From Hemibagrus wyckioides (taxonomy: Eukaryota; Chordata; Actinopteri; Siluriformes; Bagridae): 64,000 nucleotides of DNA. A program made the position numbers and the translations under genes. Shown in pieces: positions 1-10,351 of this stretch. The notes beneath the pieces were generated by a model. That model was given only the letters and a program-made list of their open reading frames with translations, made no database searches and was not told where the DNA came from. The DNA lies in NCBI RefSeq assembly GCF_019097595.1, contig NC_080710.1, forward strand, positions 26,059,280 through 26,123,279. The letters are read 5' to 3'. How positions within the stretch are numbered: the stretch's first letter is position 1; each line of letters opens with the position of its first letter.

Positions 1-183
1 TTACTTAATACATTAATACTGGTTCACAAGGTCAAAGAACAAGAATACAATCATTTTATTAAATAAAACAAGCACGAGTTTAAGTATTTAAGAAAAAGTG
101 TTGTTTGAAGACAGCTAGTTACTCAGCTTTTCTGACTTCTAGGGGAAGTTCATTCCACCACCTAAGTGCCAGAACAGAGAATT
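1..183 (-). pseudogene. CR1/L2-like LINE 3' fragment (reverse transcriptase C-terminal relic), part 1
   Basis: Read on the minus strand, this is the same repeat as the one at about 8,970-9,475. Both share 'CATTAATACTGGTTCAC'/'CATCAATACTGGTTCAC', 'GAAGTTCATTC' and 'GGTGCCAGAACAGAGA'-type blocks in the same order. The minus-strand reading fits the segment after the reverse transcriptase domain of teleost CR1/L2-like LINEs (W-N-x-L-P, then a Leu-Ser-rich tail). It is broken by stops and frameshifts, runs off the window start, and is cut at about 184 by another repeat. Resumption of the LINE at about 427 shows a nested insertion. Confidence 0.7.
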
Positions 184-426
184 CAATTTATTTGCATAGC
201 GCTTTTAACAATGGACACTGTCTCAAAGCAGCTTTACAGGAGTATAGAACTACAGAAAAAATTATAACGTTTATATATAAGAAACCTTAAGAGGAAGCAG
301 ACTCGGAAGGGAACCTCGTACTCATTTGGGTGACACTGGACAGTAAATAATGTAAATTTTAATGATGTCCTTTCTTCAAAAAACTTGTAGTCATGAGGAA
401 TTGTGCAACCAAGAGCTCTGTAGGGG
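184..426 (+). repeat. Teleost dispersed repeat inserted into the LINE
   Basis: It begins 'TTCAATTTATTTGCATAGCG', then 'CTTTTAACAATGG' and 'CTCAAAGCAGCTTTACAG'. Later come a 'GAGGAAGCAGACTCGGAAGG' block and 'CATGAGGAATTGTGCAACC'. This order matches a repeat I recognise from many teleost genomes, and a second copy lies at 15,911-16,130. No open frame of note is present. The class of the element is not clear from this copy. Confidence 0.65.
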
Positions 427-470
427 AGAGTCTTGATGCAGACCTGCCTTGTACCCTGATAAATGGTTTA
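427..470 (-). pseudogene. LINE fragment, part 2 (continuation after nested insert)
   Basis: 'AGAGTCTTGATGCAGACCTG' followed by 'CCTTGTACCCTGATAAATGG' continues the LINE relic interrupted at 183. The related copy at 9,236-9,270 reads 'AGAAGTGTCCTCATTGTACC' then 'TTGTGAGATGGTGGG' at the same relative position. The piece ends where a SINE begins. Confidence 0.6.
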
Positions 471-474
471 TATT

Positions 475-622
475 TGCAGGATTTGGCCCTTATCCAGAGC
501 AACTTATATTTCTCATTTATGCAAGTGCCTTGCTGAAGGGCCCAATGGCAGCTTGGTGGTCCTCAGATTTGAGCTCATAACCTTCCAATCAGTAGTCCAG
601 CACCTTAACCACTGGCAGCTCA
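475..622 (-). mobile_element. tRNA-derived SINE (family A, 'GGATAAGGGC' tail), minus strand
   Basis: The reverse complement has the tRNA-like promoter end ('CACCTTAACCACTGGCAGCT' on the plus strand is the A-box end). It also has the 'GGGCCCTTCAGCAAGGC' body block and a tail reading 'GTTGCTCTGGATAAGGGCC'. The same modules occur at 16,783-16,937 and 35,698-35,888. The copy is diverged and no longer expected to be mobile. Confidence 0.75.
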
Positions 623-658
623 GTAGAGCAATGTGAAAGTGTTATCACCTGAGCTATG

Positions 659-738
659 GTATCCATCCATCTATCCATCCATATTTAGTACCACTTATCC
701 GATCAAGTGTTTTAACCACTAAACTACTGTGCCTCCTT
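659..738 (-). mobile_element. Internally deleted tRNA-derived SINE (family B), head and tail only
   Basis: The plus strand shows a (TCCA)n tail, then 'TACCACTTATCCGATC' (the complement of the 'GGATAAGCGGTA' tail of family B). This is joined directly to 'TTTTAACCACTAAACTACTG', the complement of the family B A-box head. The roughly 250 bp that separate head and tail at 27,970-28,306 are missing. Confidence 0.6.
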
Positions 739-1590
739 TTTTGTACTATTATAATTAAAATTGAGTCATTTATCATGTATGACTGGTGACAGCTCTCATT
801 TATTATGGCCTGCCCTGAAATATTTAGTGTATAAAAAGTCCAGAAACTACTTGTACTCTAAAGTATTTTATAATCGTTTCAGTAATTTTTTTGTATTCTT
901 TTTTTCAGTGTTCTTTTAAGAATGGTTTTATCTTAGACCTCTGTGAAGCATTTCGTTTGGTTGCTTTAAAAATGTGCTATTTAAATTCAATTCCACTTTA
1001 CTTGACTACTGCCATACCAGCTACTGAATACAAGTGACTACTCTAAATGAAGTTCCCTATTTACTAACACTTTCACGCAGGTACTCTCAACATAATAAGA
1101 CATGCCAGACTGCAAGGACACACTGAAGCCAGCGATGGCCAAATTAAACAGCGTCTGGCAAAGTAACGACTCGAGACAGGTCCGTTATCTCTCAGTGGGT
1201 GCGAGAGGACGAGGCTCCACCTGTTTCCTTAAATCAATTCATGAATGCAGCAAAAGAATGCTAATGAGCGTGCCTGGCTGTCTTCCTGACACAATAATGC
1301 TATCCAAAGACAGCAGCCATATTGGTAATTAACAGGAGCTATACGTGGTGTCAGATGAGAGGAGACGAGACGTTTGGGTTCTCACTGGTGAGAAAAGAGA
1401 AAGCCCCCTTGTTCCTTTGTTTCGCTGACCTTTTTTCAGGAGGCTGAGGGAGCCTGCTGGGCCTGGTTTCTGTAGTTTCTTGCCCCAGATGAAAGACTCA
1501 AAGTGCACATTATCACACACACACATTTGCTTTGACAATCCACCATTGAAGCTACAGAGGTAAATATTTCTTGCATGTTGCTCGACACTC

Positions 1591-1593
<3 letters not shown>
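739..1593. other. Unique non-coding sequence
   Basis: No gene or repeat is recognisable. The part at 1,095-1,335 is less AT-rich and open for 76 codons on the plus strand ('MPDCKDTLKPAMAKL...'), but it matches no family I know and has no clear splice context. It is a candidate conserved non-coding segment only. Confidence 0.4.

Positions 1594-1635
<42 letters not shown>
1594..1635. repeat. (CT)n microsatellite
   Basis: About 42 bp of CT dinucleotide, nearly uninterrupted. It makes the minus-strand RE-rich reading frame across it meaningless. Confidence 0.97.
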
Positions 1636-1638
<3 letters not shown>

Positions 1639-2417
1639 ACAGGGACTGACCTCCTTGCCATTTTTCCTCTTCATTTTTCCCCTTGCTTACCCTTTTCTTT
1701 CTCTCTCTGCCTGTGCTCTTTGTATCTCTTATTTATGTGTGTGAAAGCAATTGAATTCCTCCAGGTTTTACAGGTCAGTCCTCTCACATATTTTCTAATG
1801 CTAATTCACAGGATGGTAAACACAGCCTTCTCCTGCAGCTGCAGCTTCCCACAAAAGCATTCAGGAATTCCACACACCCAGGGGCCACTCCATTCCTGAC
1901 ATGTCTTCCTGCCCCACACACGCACACACACACCTCTGCTTATTCTTCCCTACAGTTTAACAAGAATGGTGTGTGAGCCTTATTTACCTGCCTGTAGGCC
2001 TATCAATATCAATGCTTTGGCTGTATTCAAATATTTTCTTAGTATTTAACCCACTGAATCCTATTTTATCCTACATGGATTTTACCTGTTGACAGCACAA
2101 ACCATATTCCTTTTCCAAAACAGGATAAATGTGTTATCAAAAGTCTTCAATCATACCCATGTGATTAACCCTTTAAGTTAAGATTTATTTTTCATTAAAA
2201 ATATTTTATCAAAATGTATACCTTTTCCGTTATTTCTTTGTAAAGCACTAATGTTTTAACAACTAAATGAACTTAAATGACTCAAGGTTTTAACATGTTT
2301 AAAGCCATACAGCGTCTCGTATTTAAACTCATATTCATGAATCAAAGATGCTAAAAAAAAATAAATAAATCTACAAAGTGGTATTATGAAACGGAGTTTA
2401 TGCAACAAGGTCTAGGG
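1636..2417. other. Unique AT-rich non-coding sequence
   Basis: Only a short imperfect (CA)n near 1,916-1,936 stands out. No gene is seen. Confidence 0.4.
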
Positions 2418-2595
2418 CAGGGGTAGTCAAAGTTGGTCCTAGAGAGCCACTGCCGTTTAGCTCCAACCCTAATCAAACACACCTGAACAAGCTAATCATT
2501 GTCTTTAGGCTAGTCAGGTGAGTGTGTTTTTTTTGAGGGTTGGTACTAAAATCTGCAGGACAGCGACTCTCCTGGACCAACGTTGCCTACCCCTG
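2418..2595. mobile_element. hAT-type non-autonomous transposon (MITE), 178 bp
   Basis: The element has terminal inverted repeats: left 'CAGGGGTAGTCAAAGTTGGT', and right, on the opposite strand, 'CAGGGGTAGGCAACGTTGGT'. The next bases, CCTAGAGAG and CCAGGAGAG, also pair. It is flanked by an 8-bp target duplication, GTCTAGGG (2,410-2,417) and GTCTAGGA (2,596-2,603), with one mismatch. CAGGGGT ends, 8-bp duplications and small size are the hallmarks of hAT MITEs. It has no coding capacity. Confidence 0.9.
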
Positions 2596-2603
2596 GTCTA
2601 GGA

Positions 2604-3524
2604 TTTGACCATCAGCTCAGGATGCTGTCTGTGTGAAGGTTCCCTGTGTTCTCATTGTATGCATATGGATTTCCTCTGGCCTCTTTAAGTTCCTCCTATT
2701 TCGAAAAACATGCAGTTAGGTAGATTGGGCCTCACTGCGATAACCTGGCCTCCCATTCAGTGTGTATTCCTACGATCAACAGCATCTCTAACCAGGATAA
2801 ACTGAATGAGGATTATTAACATCCACGTGGACCATGTAAGCCATGTGTGATCCGATCCCACAGACACTGTGAACTACACACATCTACAGTATACAGTGTC
2901 TCTACTATGAAACGTTTGCTCCTATATTGTTTAGATGTACAATGGAGCAAATGCCTCTGGTTTGGTCATGTGACCAGTGACATCAGCTATATAAAATATT
3001 TTAAAAAATAAGTCATTGTATAATTGTATTTACAGCATGCCTTTCAATAAGCAATACAATACAGCTTTGCAAGCAAAAAGATTTCTAGTAGAATTAATGT
3101 TTTACAAAGGCCAAAGTGTGAATTGTGTTTTTTAATTACAGATTAATAGAGTGGAGAGAAATAGCTGCCATAATGGCTTCCCTTGGGTTGGCTAAAGAAG
3201 TTCACAAAATAACACAATGTTAAGTCTCATCCTCTACGCAGTGCACTGTAACACAGCAGAGGAATCATGTCCAGGGCGTGCGAATGTACAAAACCGCAAC
3301 TGAGTGCCTGTTCCAGCCAGTGCAGTACTCCAATACCATGACGGCACTGGATGTGATGGAACACTTGCTCCGAGTTATGTGTGTTTGTCTGTATTATCTC
3401 GAATCTTATAACCATAATGAGAAATCATCACTACCCTCATCTGGCTGAGATTCCAAGTGTTAGAGAAAACATGAGGGCTAACACAGAGCAGAGATCTAAA
3501 AAACGATGTAGATCTTCATCAGAC
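2604..3524. other. Unique non-coding sequence
   Basis: No gene, repeat or structured RNA is recognised. Two short open frames, at 3,227-3,415 (minus) and 3,381-3,599 (plus), have no recognisable protein features. Confidence 0.4.
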
Positions 3525-3598
3525 TTTCTTCTTTCTTTATCTTTCTTCTTTCTTCTTTCTTCTTTCTTTATTCTCTTTCTTTCTTTTTCTTTTTTTTA
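3525..3598. repeat. (TTTC)/(TTC) pyrimidine tract
   Basis: About 70 bp of imperfect TTTC and TTC repeats ending in a T run. Confidence 0.9.
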
Positions 3599-4308
3599 AA
3601 GCTCACATTTTATGGTGTGTGATTTCTAAAACCTCTCGGTATCTGTTCACACATCAGGTCAATCTGCCCATCATGTTAGGTTTCTGTCTGGGTGATAGAT
3701 ACAGATTGAGAAAAGTGATGTGAACGTGCAAGGCAGAATTTATAGATAATGCCAAAGGAGGAGTCCGTTTTCAATGACGCAAGCTTCTTGGATGCGTGTA
3801 AAGGGAATGGAAGAACAGCAAAATGACTGAGTATATGTGCTTGAACAACATGCTTAAATGCTTGTGCTCTATATTAGGCATCATTAACTGGTGCGCCATG
3901 GGCCAGATATAGATCCAGCCAAGTTTTTCAACAGACCGGATTGAGTACATGAATAAATAGTGATGCTGATAAACATGTGGGGAGAAAAAAAATCTGGCCA
4001 TAGTTCAGTGACTTTAAGTTACTAAACGTGTACCAACAAGGCAGGCTTTCATTTCATTTACCCTCTATGGTCTGAAGAGTGACATGATAAAAGAAAATGA
4101 TAATGAAAACAAAAGTTTAAAGATGATTGGACAGAAGTATGTGTTTATTCTCCGTGTCAAAATGGACGAGTTTTACAAGTCTGTGGAAGTTTTATGCCAT
4201 TGTTGGACAAAAAATAACCATTTCAAGTGATTTTATTATTAGCTATAAGTTAATTTTTAATGTTTAAGCATTAAAAGTTCATTTTAGTGGAAATCCCCAT
4301 GCTCTACA
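3599..4308. other. Unique non-coding sequence
   Basis: No recognisable gene or repeat. Confidence 0.4.
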
Positions 4309-4313
4309 TTCTT

Positions 4314-4343
<30 letters not shown>
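4309..4343. repeat. (TTC)n microsatellite
   Basis: An uninterrupted TTC array of about 11 units. Confidence 0.97.
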
Positions 4344-4344
<1 letters not shown>

Positions 4345-5920
4345 TTGATTAGCTGTCCAAGAAATTCTTTATTCTTTTTGATGGGTGAAAAGATTTTTCC
4401 TTTCAACACCTTCATCCTGAACGTATTTCTTAAACATCGAAGTTATGAAGGTGAGGATTCAGAGTCAGGAAACTCTGGAGGTTATTTAGAGCGTTAAAAG
4501 TTAAGAAAACATTGATCAATACATGCCACAGTTTCTTAACATCACAAAACCATTTGAATAGAATAACTGGAGCAGAAATGACAGAAAAGTGTCTGTGGTT
4601 TCAGGTTCCTCAGTGTCCTGGTATGACCGTCATCCATGAGTGATTTGATTAAGCTCAGCTGACCAAAGCCTTTCCTCTGCATGTCTTGCTATAAATAGAA
4701 ATAAATCAATAACATTTAATTTCCTGCCAAGTTCAACATGAAAGTTCTAAAAGTCCAAAGCTCCTTAACCAACAACAGGACGTTTGTCAGCTTGGGACTG
4801 ATTGCACGAAAGATGAGGGTGATTTTAGAGTCGGCGCCGCCCCCCCCCCATTATGAGTGGATGCAGATGTTTAGGGCAGACTTGGGGGTTTGTTAGTCTA
4901 TTGTAAGATCTGATGACGAAGTGGAGTTCTAATCAATACAAACTCTCGCTCTTTCTCTTCTCTCGCTCCATCACGCTAGCAGCGTGTTGAGTATTAGCAC
5001 CTGCTTGCGCTGGGATAATTTTCCCCTGATTGTGATCAGAGTCTGGCTGACTTCTTTTGCCTAAAATTCAACCCTCCAATTAACAAACTCAGAAACGTCC
5101 GCCTCTTCTCCATGTTCCATCAATACCTGCAATCATACGCTGCAGCAGTGAGAAGAATTATGTCTTTCTCTCATGACAGCAAGAGTAAGCCTGATAAATA
5201 GATTGTAATTTCACACAAAAAAAAGAGGAAATCAGTACACTCAGTTTGACGTTTGCTATGATGCTCTGTCAATGGGAAATTTTAAGAGGTTTTAGCGTAA
5301 TCAATATTTTGTTATTATTACATATGAGAATGATCAGAAATCACATTATTAGGTTAACCGTAGCCCAATTAGAAACACCCACAACCCCATGATCAAACAG
5401 AAACTGAGGTTTGTTCCTTTGCCAAAGCTGGCCAAAAAAGACAAACGCTGCTGCATGCCAAGATCCCTGAATTTCCCTCAAAAATACTGTCATGCTACAT
5501 TTACCATAAGTGTGTGTAAATTTACTACTTTCCCATAAAATATGTTGCTCATTATAAAACAGCCTAAATAACTCAAATGAAGAGAGAGGAAAAAAAAGAA
5601 AACGCAAAATGTTTGGAAAACCAGATTTTTGCTGTGGCTGAATTCTGGAAAACAACTTTCTGTTCTGCCTGTATCTCATTTTGCTGAGTTTTGTAATTTA
5701 TGAAAACTTGAATATATTTAATTTAAACCTGATGTTTTGGGTTTTTTTTTTTTTTAAAAAACAAAACTCTTGGCTTTGGTTTTCTTAAAGATTTTTTGTT
5801 AATGGAGCCATTTTACTAATTCAAAGGTAAATACAGTCAATCTGCCTAAAAACAAAACCTTCCCAATGTGATCAAGTTTTGTGCTGTAGCAAAAAGGACA
5901 TAAGCCTTATTAGTTTTGAG
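4344..5920. other. Unique non-coding sequence
   Basis: No gene is supported. A C run of about 10 bases lies near 4,840. A 112-codon minus-strand open stretch at 5,341-5,679 lacks recognisable motifs, and I do not treat it as a gene. Confidence 0.4.
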
Positions 5921-5923
5921 AGG

Positions 5924-6205
5924 TTGTGCATAAGTATTCACCCCCTACTTTTATCAACTGGAATTCAAATCTTGCCATGAATTTGGGCTGTGAAAGGAAA
6001 AATGATTCCATAAAATATTATGATTGTATTCATTCATCTCCGAAATTAGTTCTGGTACAAGCAGTTGCACACAGCTAGCTGAATGGCGGCGGTTTGTGTG
6101 TCACATGATCTCGATACGCATACACCTGTCTGAAAGATCCCAGAGTTGGTTACAAGTTGGATTCTTAATGATTAAAGTCTGAGGGGGTGAATATTTATGC
6201 ACAAA
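5924..6205. mobile_element. Inverted-repeat element with Tc1-like ends
   Basis: Left end 'TTGTGCATAAGTATTCACCC' (5,924-5,943) is mirrored on the opposite strand by 'TTTGTGCATAAATATTCACC' (6,205-6,186). The pairing continues into the CCCCT that follows in each. 'GCATAAGTATTCACCCCC' ends are typical of one group of teleost Tc1-like transposons. The interior of about 230 bp has no transposase frame. Confidence 0.75.
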
Positions 6206-6329
6206 TGGCATGGTGACCTATCAATGAGAGGAATATTCAGGGGGGGAAAAATGGTTCAGGCCAATTCTGCTTAGAGAGCCATGAAACAGCTTTATAGAAC
6301 TACCAGTTTTGGATATAAAGTATAATTGT

Positions 6330-6405
6330 GCAAGTATATTCTTTGTAAATAGTGGTGATGCTACCACCATCATGCTTCACTGGGGAGCTGGAGGTCTCTT
6401 TACCC
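6330..6405 (-). pseudogene. Tc1-like transposase fragment
   Basis: The minus strand reads V-K-H-D-G-G-S-I over about 6,356-6,385. This matches the V-K-x-G-G-G-S-I/V-M-V-W-G block that lies in the DDE core of Tc1/mariner transposases, with D for the first G. The plus strand reads 'GCTACCACCATCATGCTTCA'. Frame is lost on both sides, so this is a relic, probably related to the inverted ends just upstream. Confidence 0.6.
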
Positions 6406-7616
6406 TTTCACACCATTAAAAAATGCTAGAGCTTTATGTTATGAATATTAGTATTCATACAGAAAATAAATTATGTAGCAAAAAGTAATACATCTTTTAA
6501 AAAAGATTAATAAAAGTACGCTTTTGATCAGTGTTATCATTGTTACAGGAGAATGGGAAGGGTTTCAGGGGTAAATTGATCAGTTCTGTATCTTCTTTTT
6601 CATTCTTTCATCCATTCTTTCTTCCTTTACGTATTTATAGATCAACCCTTGACGGTAATTTTATCCCAAACAATTATGTAATTTGCCGTATGATAATTTG
6701 ACCTGGTTATATAATAATCTGACCTTGACAATAACTTGTATAACACTTGCTCAATTTGCAATATTTATTTTCTGGCTACACATATTTAAACACAGTAATG
6801 ATGCTTTTATTAAGCAGCGATAATAGCTGCTAATTACAGTATTTACTAATGAATGTTGATGTTGGCTGGCTGTAGTTGTTTTGTGCCAAGTTAAAACTGC
6901 TTGGTATGTTGTTCCAAGCCTAATAATGAAAAATAAATATGTACATATATTGAGCAATCATACTGAGGAACAGGCACCTCATGCTTATGTATGCAAATAT
7001 GACATGTATGTCTGAAATTAAGTATGTCAGACTCACACTATAGCGTTCTGCAGCAGGTTTCTTATAGGGTTTCTGTTAACAGATTGACTGACTGACTCTA
7101 GGTAGTAATGTGTCTTGACTTGACCTAGAGCAGTGGTGTGGCTTTACTGACTACACACAGTTAAGTCAACTCAAACATACACAGTGACTGTAGCTACACA
7201 CCCTGAAGGCATGGGAGGCTGTTTATTAGCATAAACTGCAAGTTAGCATTCTAAATAATAACGTTAACACGTTGTCATCTCCGTTAGCAGATGTTCTGTA
7301 AATTGTCAAGAAAAACACGGATGTCTTTCCTTTTTTTTTTCTTGAAGTTGCAGGAAGTTATATTGGAGCTTACACAAGATCAGAACTGGTACAGCTGGAA
7401 ATGTCAATTCTACTGAGATTTGCGCAAGTGTGTTACATTAAAGGGATACTCTGGCTTTTTTTCAACCATATCTATTACCACAGACATGATTTTCAAAACA
7501 GCTTTCTGTACTGAGGGATGGGGAAAAAAATGAAAAAGGAAATCCGATAACTCAAAACATGCTTATAAAGGAGGTCTAAGGGCAGTCTGACAAACATTTA
7601 ACTGCAGGGGGAAAAA
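6406..7616. other. Unique AT-rich non-coding sequence
   Basis: No gene or recognisable element. There is an A-rich run near 7,520-7,620. Confidence 0.4.
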
Positions 7617-7788
7617 AAAGATTATTAACCATATTTCTAGGCATATTCTACTAATTTCTAGCTTGAAATAGTTTTATTCTATTGAAGAAAAGTTTACTAG
7701 TGTTAAATACTTGTAAATACAAAACGATCTGGAAATAGAATAAGAAAATGTTATGCTTTAAAAGAATAAAATATGCTTAATAATCTTG
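7617..7788. repeat. Short AT-rich element with inverted ends (possible MITE)
   Basis: 'AGATTATTAACCATATTTCT' at about 7,619-7,638 is mirrored by 'AGATTATTAAGCATATTTTA' read on the opposite strand from about 7,785. The 170-bp interior is very AT-rich and non-coding. It may be a worn MITE, or chance in AT-rich DNA. Confidence 0.45.
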
Positions 7789-8970
7789 TATTTGGCTTAT
7801 TGTAATCTTATAACAAATAGGTTCTTTTGACTAGATACAAGATATCACTTACTAAGATGTCCTTTTCTGTAAGGTTTAAATTCTGTACAAAAAGTGAAAT
7901 TGATAGTTTTGTAGTTTTATTCAACAGCATATGCTCCAGATTTTGGGAAAAAAATCTTTCTCAGCCACAAATGACTAAGAATGTTTGTGATGCAACTGAT
8001 ATACATTTAGTGATCCACAAACTCAATGCTAACAGAGCTTAATGAAGATGATAATGATGACTAAACAGTAAAAGGGGGCCTCCCTCTTTTTTAGAGACCC
8101 CCCCCCCCAACAGACTCTCTCTATTTCTCCAACCAACTGGATTTTCAAAAACATCGCATTTTTTGTGTAAACAAAACAAATTTGTTTGTGTCTCGCTTGA
8201 TAAATGAGCCGCAGTGACGATTAAATGACCGCCTTTAGACTTTCATTAACGTGTCAAAATATCTGTCTGCGATAATCACAAACATTTTATGCTACAGATG
8301 CTGAATTTAAATGCTGCAAATTCCATGTTGATGAAGGATAAGAATATAGCAGCGAGACAGGGATGGTGTAATAAGAACAGTATGGACTCGGCACATCTGC
8401 CATGCATTTTCTCTATATGTCACCACCATACATCATCAGTACAACTTTTCCAGAGAACCAAAGAGACTCATTGTGAAGGCAGCAGGTGGAAAGCAGAGGT
8501 GAATTGCTTGACAGGGCAGCTGGTCATGGACTGGAAGAGTGGTTTAAACGGGCAATGGTGTAGCTCTACACTATTTAATGACTCTGTCTGAGCAGTGCAA
8601 TGTGTTTGACTTCAGGGTGAAATAATCAGGGGACTTCCACCCTACAGTCGCCACATGCCACATGCTGGCCCTGCCTAGACTAATTACAGGCAACGGGCGA
8701 AACAAAGCATGACTTCATCGCATGCATGAGGCTGGGGTAACGAAGGAAATTCCAGGCTAATTGCATGACACAAATAATGGTGTTTTTAATCAAAATGCAT
8801 AAGTGGTGGAAACCATCATAATTTTAAATGGTGTAAGAGGAACAGAAATGAACATGCAGTTATATCACAGAACTGATGAATTCTTAATTCTGGCTGGTGT
8901 TGATTAATTTTCTGTTATCGTACAGAACTAGCGGCGGTTTCAGCTTCAAGGCAAATCGTAGGATTGTATT
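7789..8970. other. Unique non-coding sequence, including a complex block at 8,285-8,780
   Basis: No gene is recognised. The 8,285-8,780 stretch has more balanced composition and a 100-codon plus-strand open run (8,289-8,591) without known motifs. It is a candidate conserved non-coding segment, untested. Confidence 0.35.
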
Positions 8971-8971
8971 A

Positions 8972-9475
8972 ATGCGTTTATATTTATGGAATTTGGCAGA
9001 CATCCTTATCTAGAGACATGCTTTGAAATATTATCAATGGATACATCAATACTGGTTCACTAGGTCACGGACTGAGGATACCATTAGTAAAAAATCTTTT
9101 GCTTTGCTATTAAGTACTAATTTCAGTACGTCAGGAAGATGTAGGTCTTTAGACATCGTTTGAAGATTGCTAGTGACTCAGCTGTTTGGGACATCTAGAA
9201 GAAGTTCATTCTACTGCCTAGGTGCCAGAACAGAGAAGTGTCCTCATTGTACCTTGTGAGATGGTGGGATCAGTGTGATAAGTGCTTTGAAGTTGATTTA
9301 GTAGGTATGTTTTTGGCTCTGGAAGCAAGCATCGGTGTTTTAAATCTGATGCCGGTAGATATCGGAAGCTAGTGGAGGAAATATAGCAATGAGGTGATGT
9401 GGGAGAACTTGGGAAGGAACTTAAGAAAACATTCTGGATCAGAAGCAGAGGTTGAATCCTCAATTATTAATAAAT
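8972..9475 (-). pseudogene. CR1/L2-like LINE 3' end, degraded reverse transcriptase C-terminal region
   Basis: On the minus strand the reading includes L-I-Q-N, then P-K-F-S-H-I-T-S-L-L, L-P-I-S-T and G-I-R-F-K-T-P-M-L-A in shifting frames. This resembles the L-I-Q-N-A-A-A-R...P-K-F-S-H-T-T-P-L-L...L-H-W-L-P-V-x-x-R-I-x-F-K tail of teleost CR1/L2-like LINE ORF2. The 3' end at about 8,975-9,010 ('TTTGGCAGACATCCTTATCT' on plus) is the complement of the 'GGATAAGGGC.TCTGCCAAATG' tail shared with the SINEs here. Several frameshifts and stops make it non-functional. Confidence 0.75.
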
Positions 9476-10283
9476 TATACATTATCTAATGCAACAACTA
9501 ACACATGGTGGATATATCTCAAACATTTTTGATATGGGGAAAGTTTTCTATGAGATGTTTATTTTGCTATTTTAGACAGCTATTTTAGACAGCTGTCAGC
9601 GCTTCCTGAAGTAACTTCACACACTTCAATTTTACAATTTCTGACACAGTGTAGTCTGATGGATGAAGTGTTCTGAAGTTTCCTAAAATATAAGAAGCTG
9701 CTAAGAAGATAAGTTCAGGAGAAAGAGGGGGGGAAAAAACAAGAAATGTTAGTGAGGACTGTTAAAAGTAACAGGAACTAATTTGTTTCTCAATATTCAA
9801 TCTAGCTTTAAGTGGATGAAATATCTATGATATTTATATTAACACAAATCTACTTTGTGGTGGTAATAGTAGCACTTCTTCACAGCAGGCTGTCTAACAC
9901 CACTCCGCTGTTGATTATCTTCCAATAACAGCATGTCTGAAGGTGTTTTCTTCCTTGTATATCACGAGTCCTCAGAGCCTTCTCAACAACAACAAGGAGT
10001 TAAATTAACTTACCAACTCGTCTTAATGACTTGTACAGCAGCAAATCAAATAATTGCTCAGCAGAAACACAGATTTGTTTCATGTGGCATCTCTATTTTC
10101 CACCATGGACTGTGTCCCCATGGGAAGGCTGTTTCTCTGTAGTCTCGCTGGCCATTTCGCTGTCTCAAGCCTGGCTTCTATTACTCACTCTGGGGAAGAG
10201 AACATTCTGAGAGCAGCTACTCTTTAATGTGGTTGAGACTGTGGCCAAGGCTTCCTGCCATCCATGCATTCTCATAACCATAC

Positions 10284-10288
<5 letters not shown>
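9476..10288. other. Unique non-coding sequence
   Basis: No gene or known element is recognised. Confidence 0.4.

Positions 10289-10351
<63 letters not shown>

Noticed and set aside
2820..2880. 'GTGTGATCCGATCCCACAG' as another copy of the 58.1-kb MITE end
   Set aside because: The match is limited to about 12 bases and has no inverted partner nearby.
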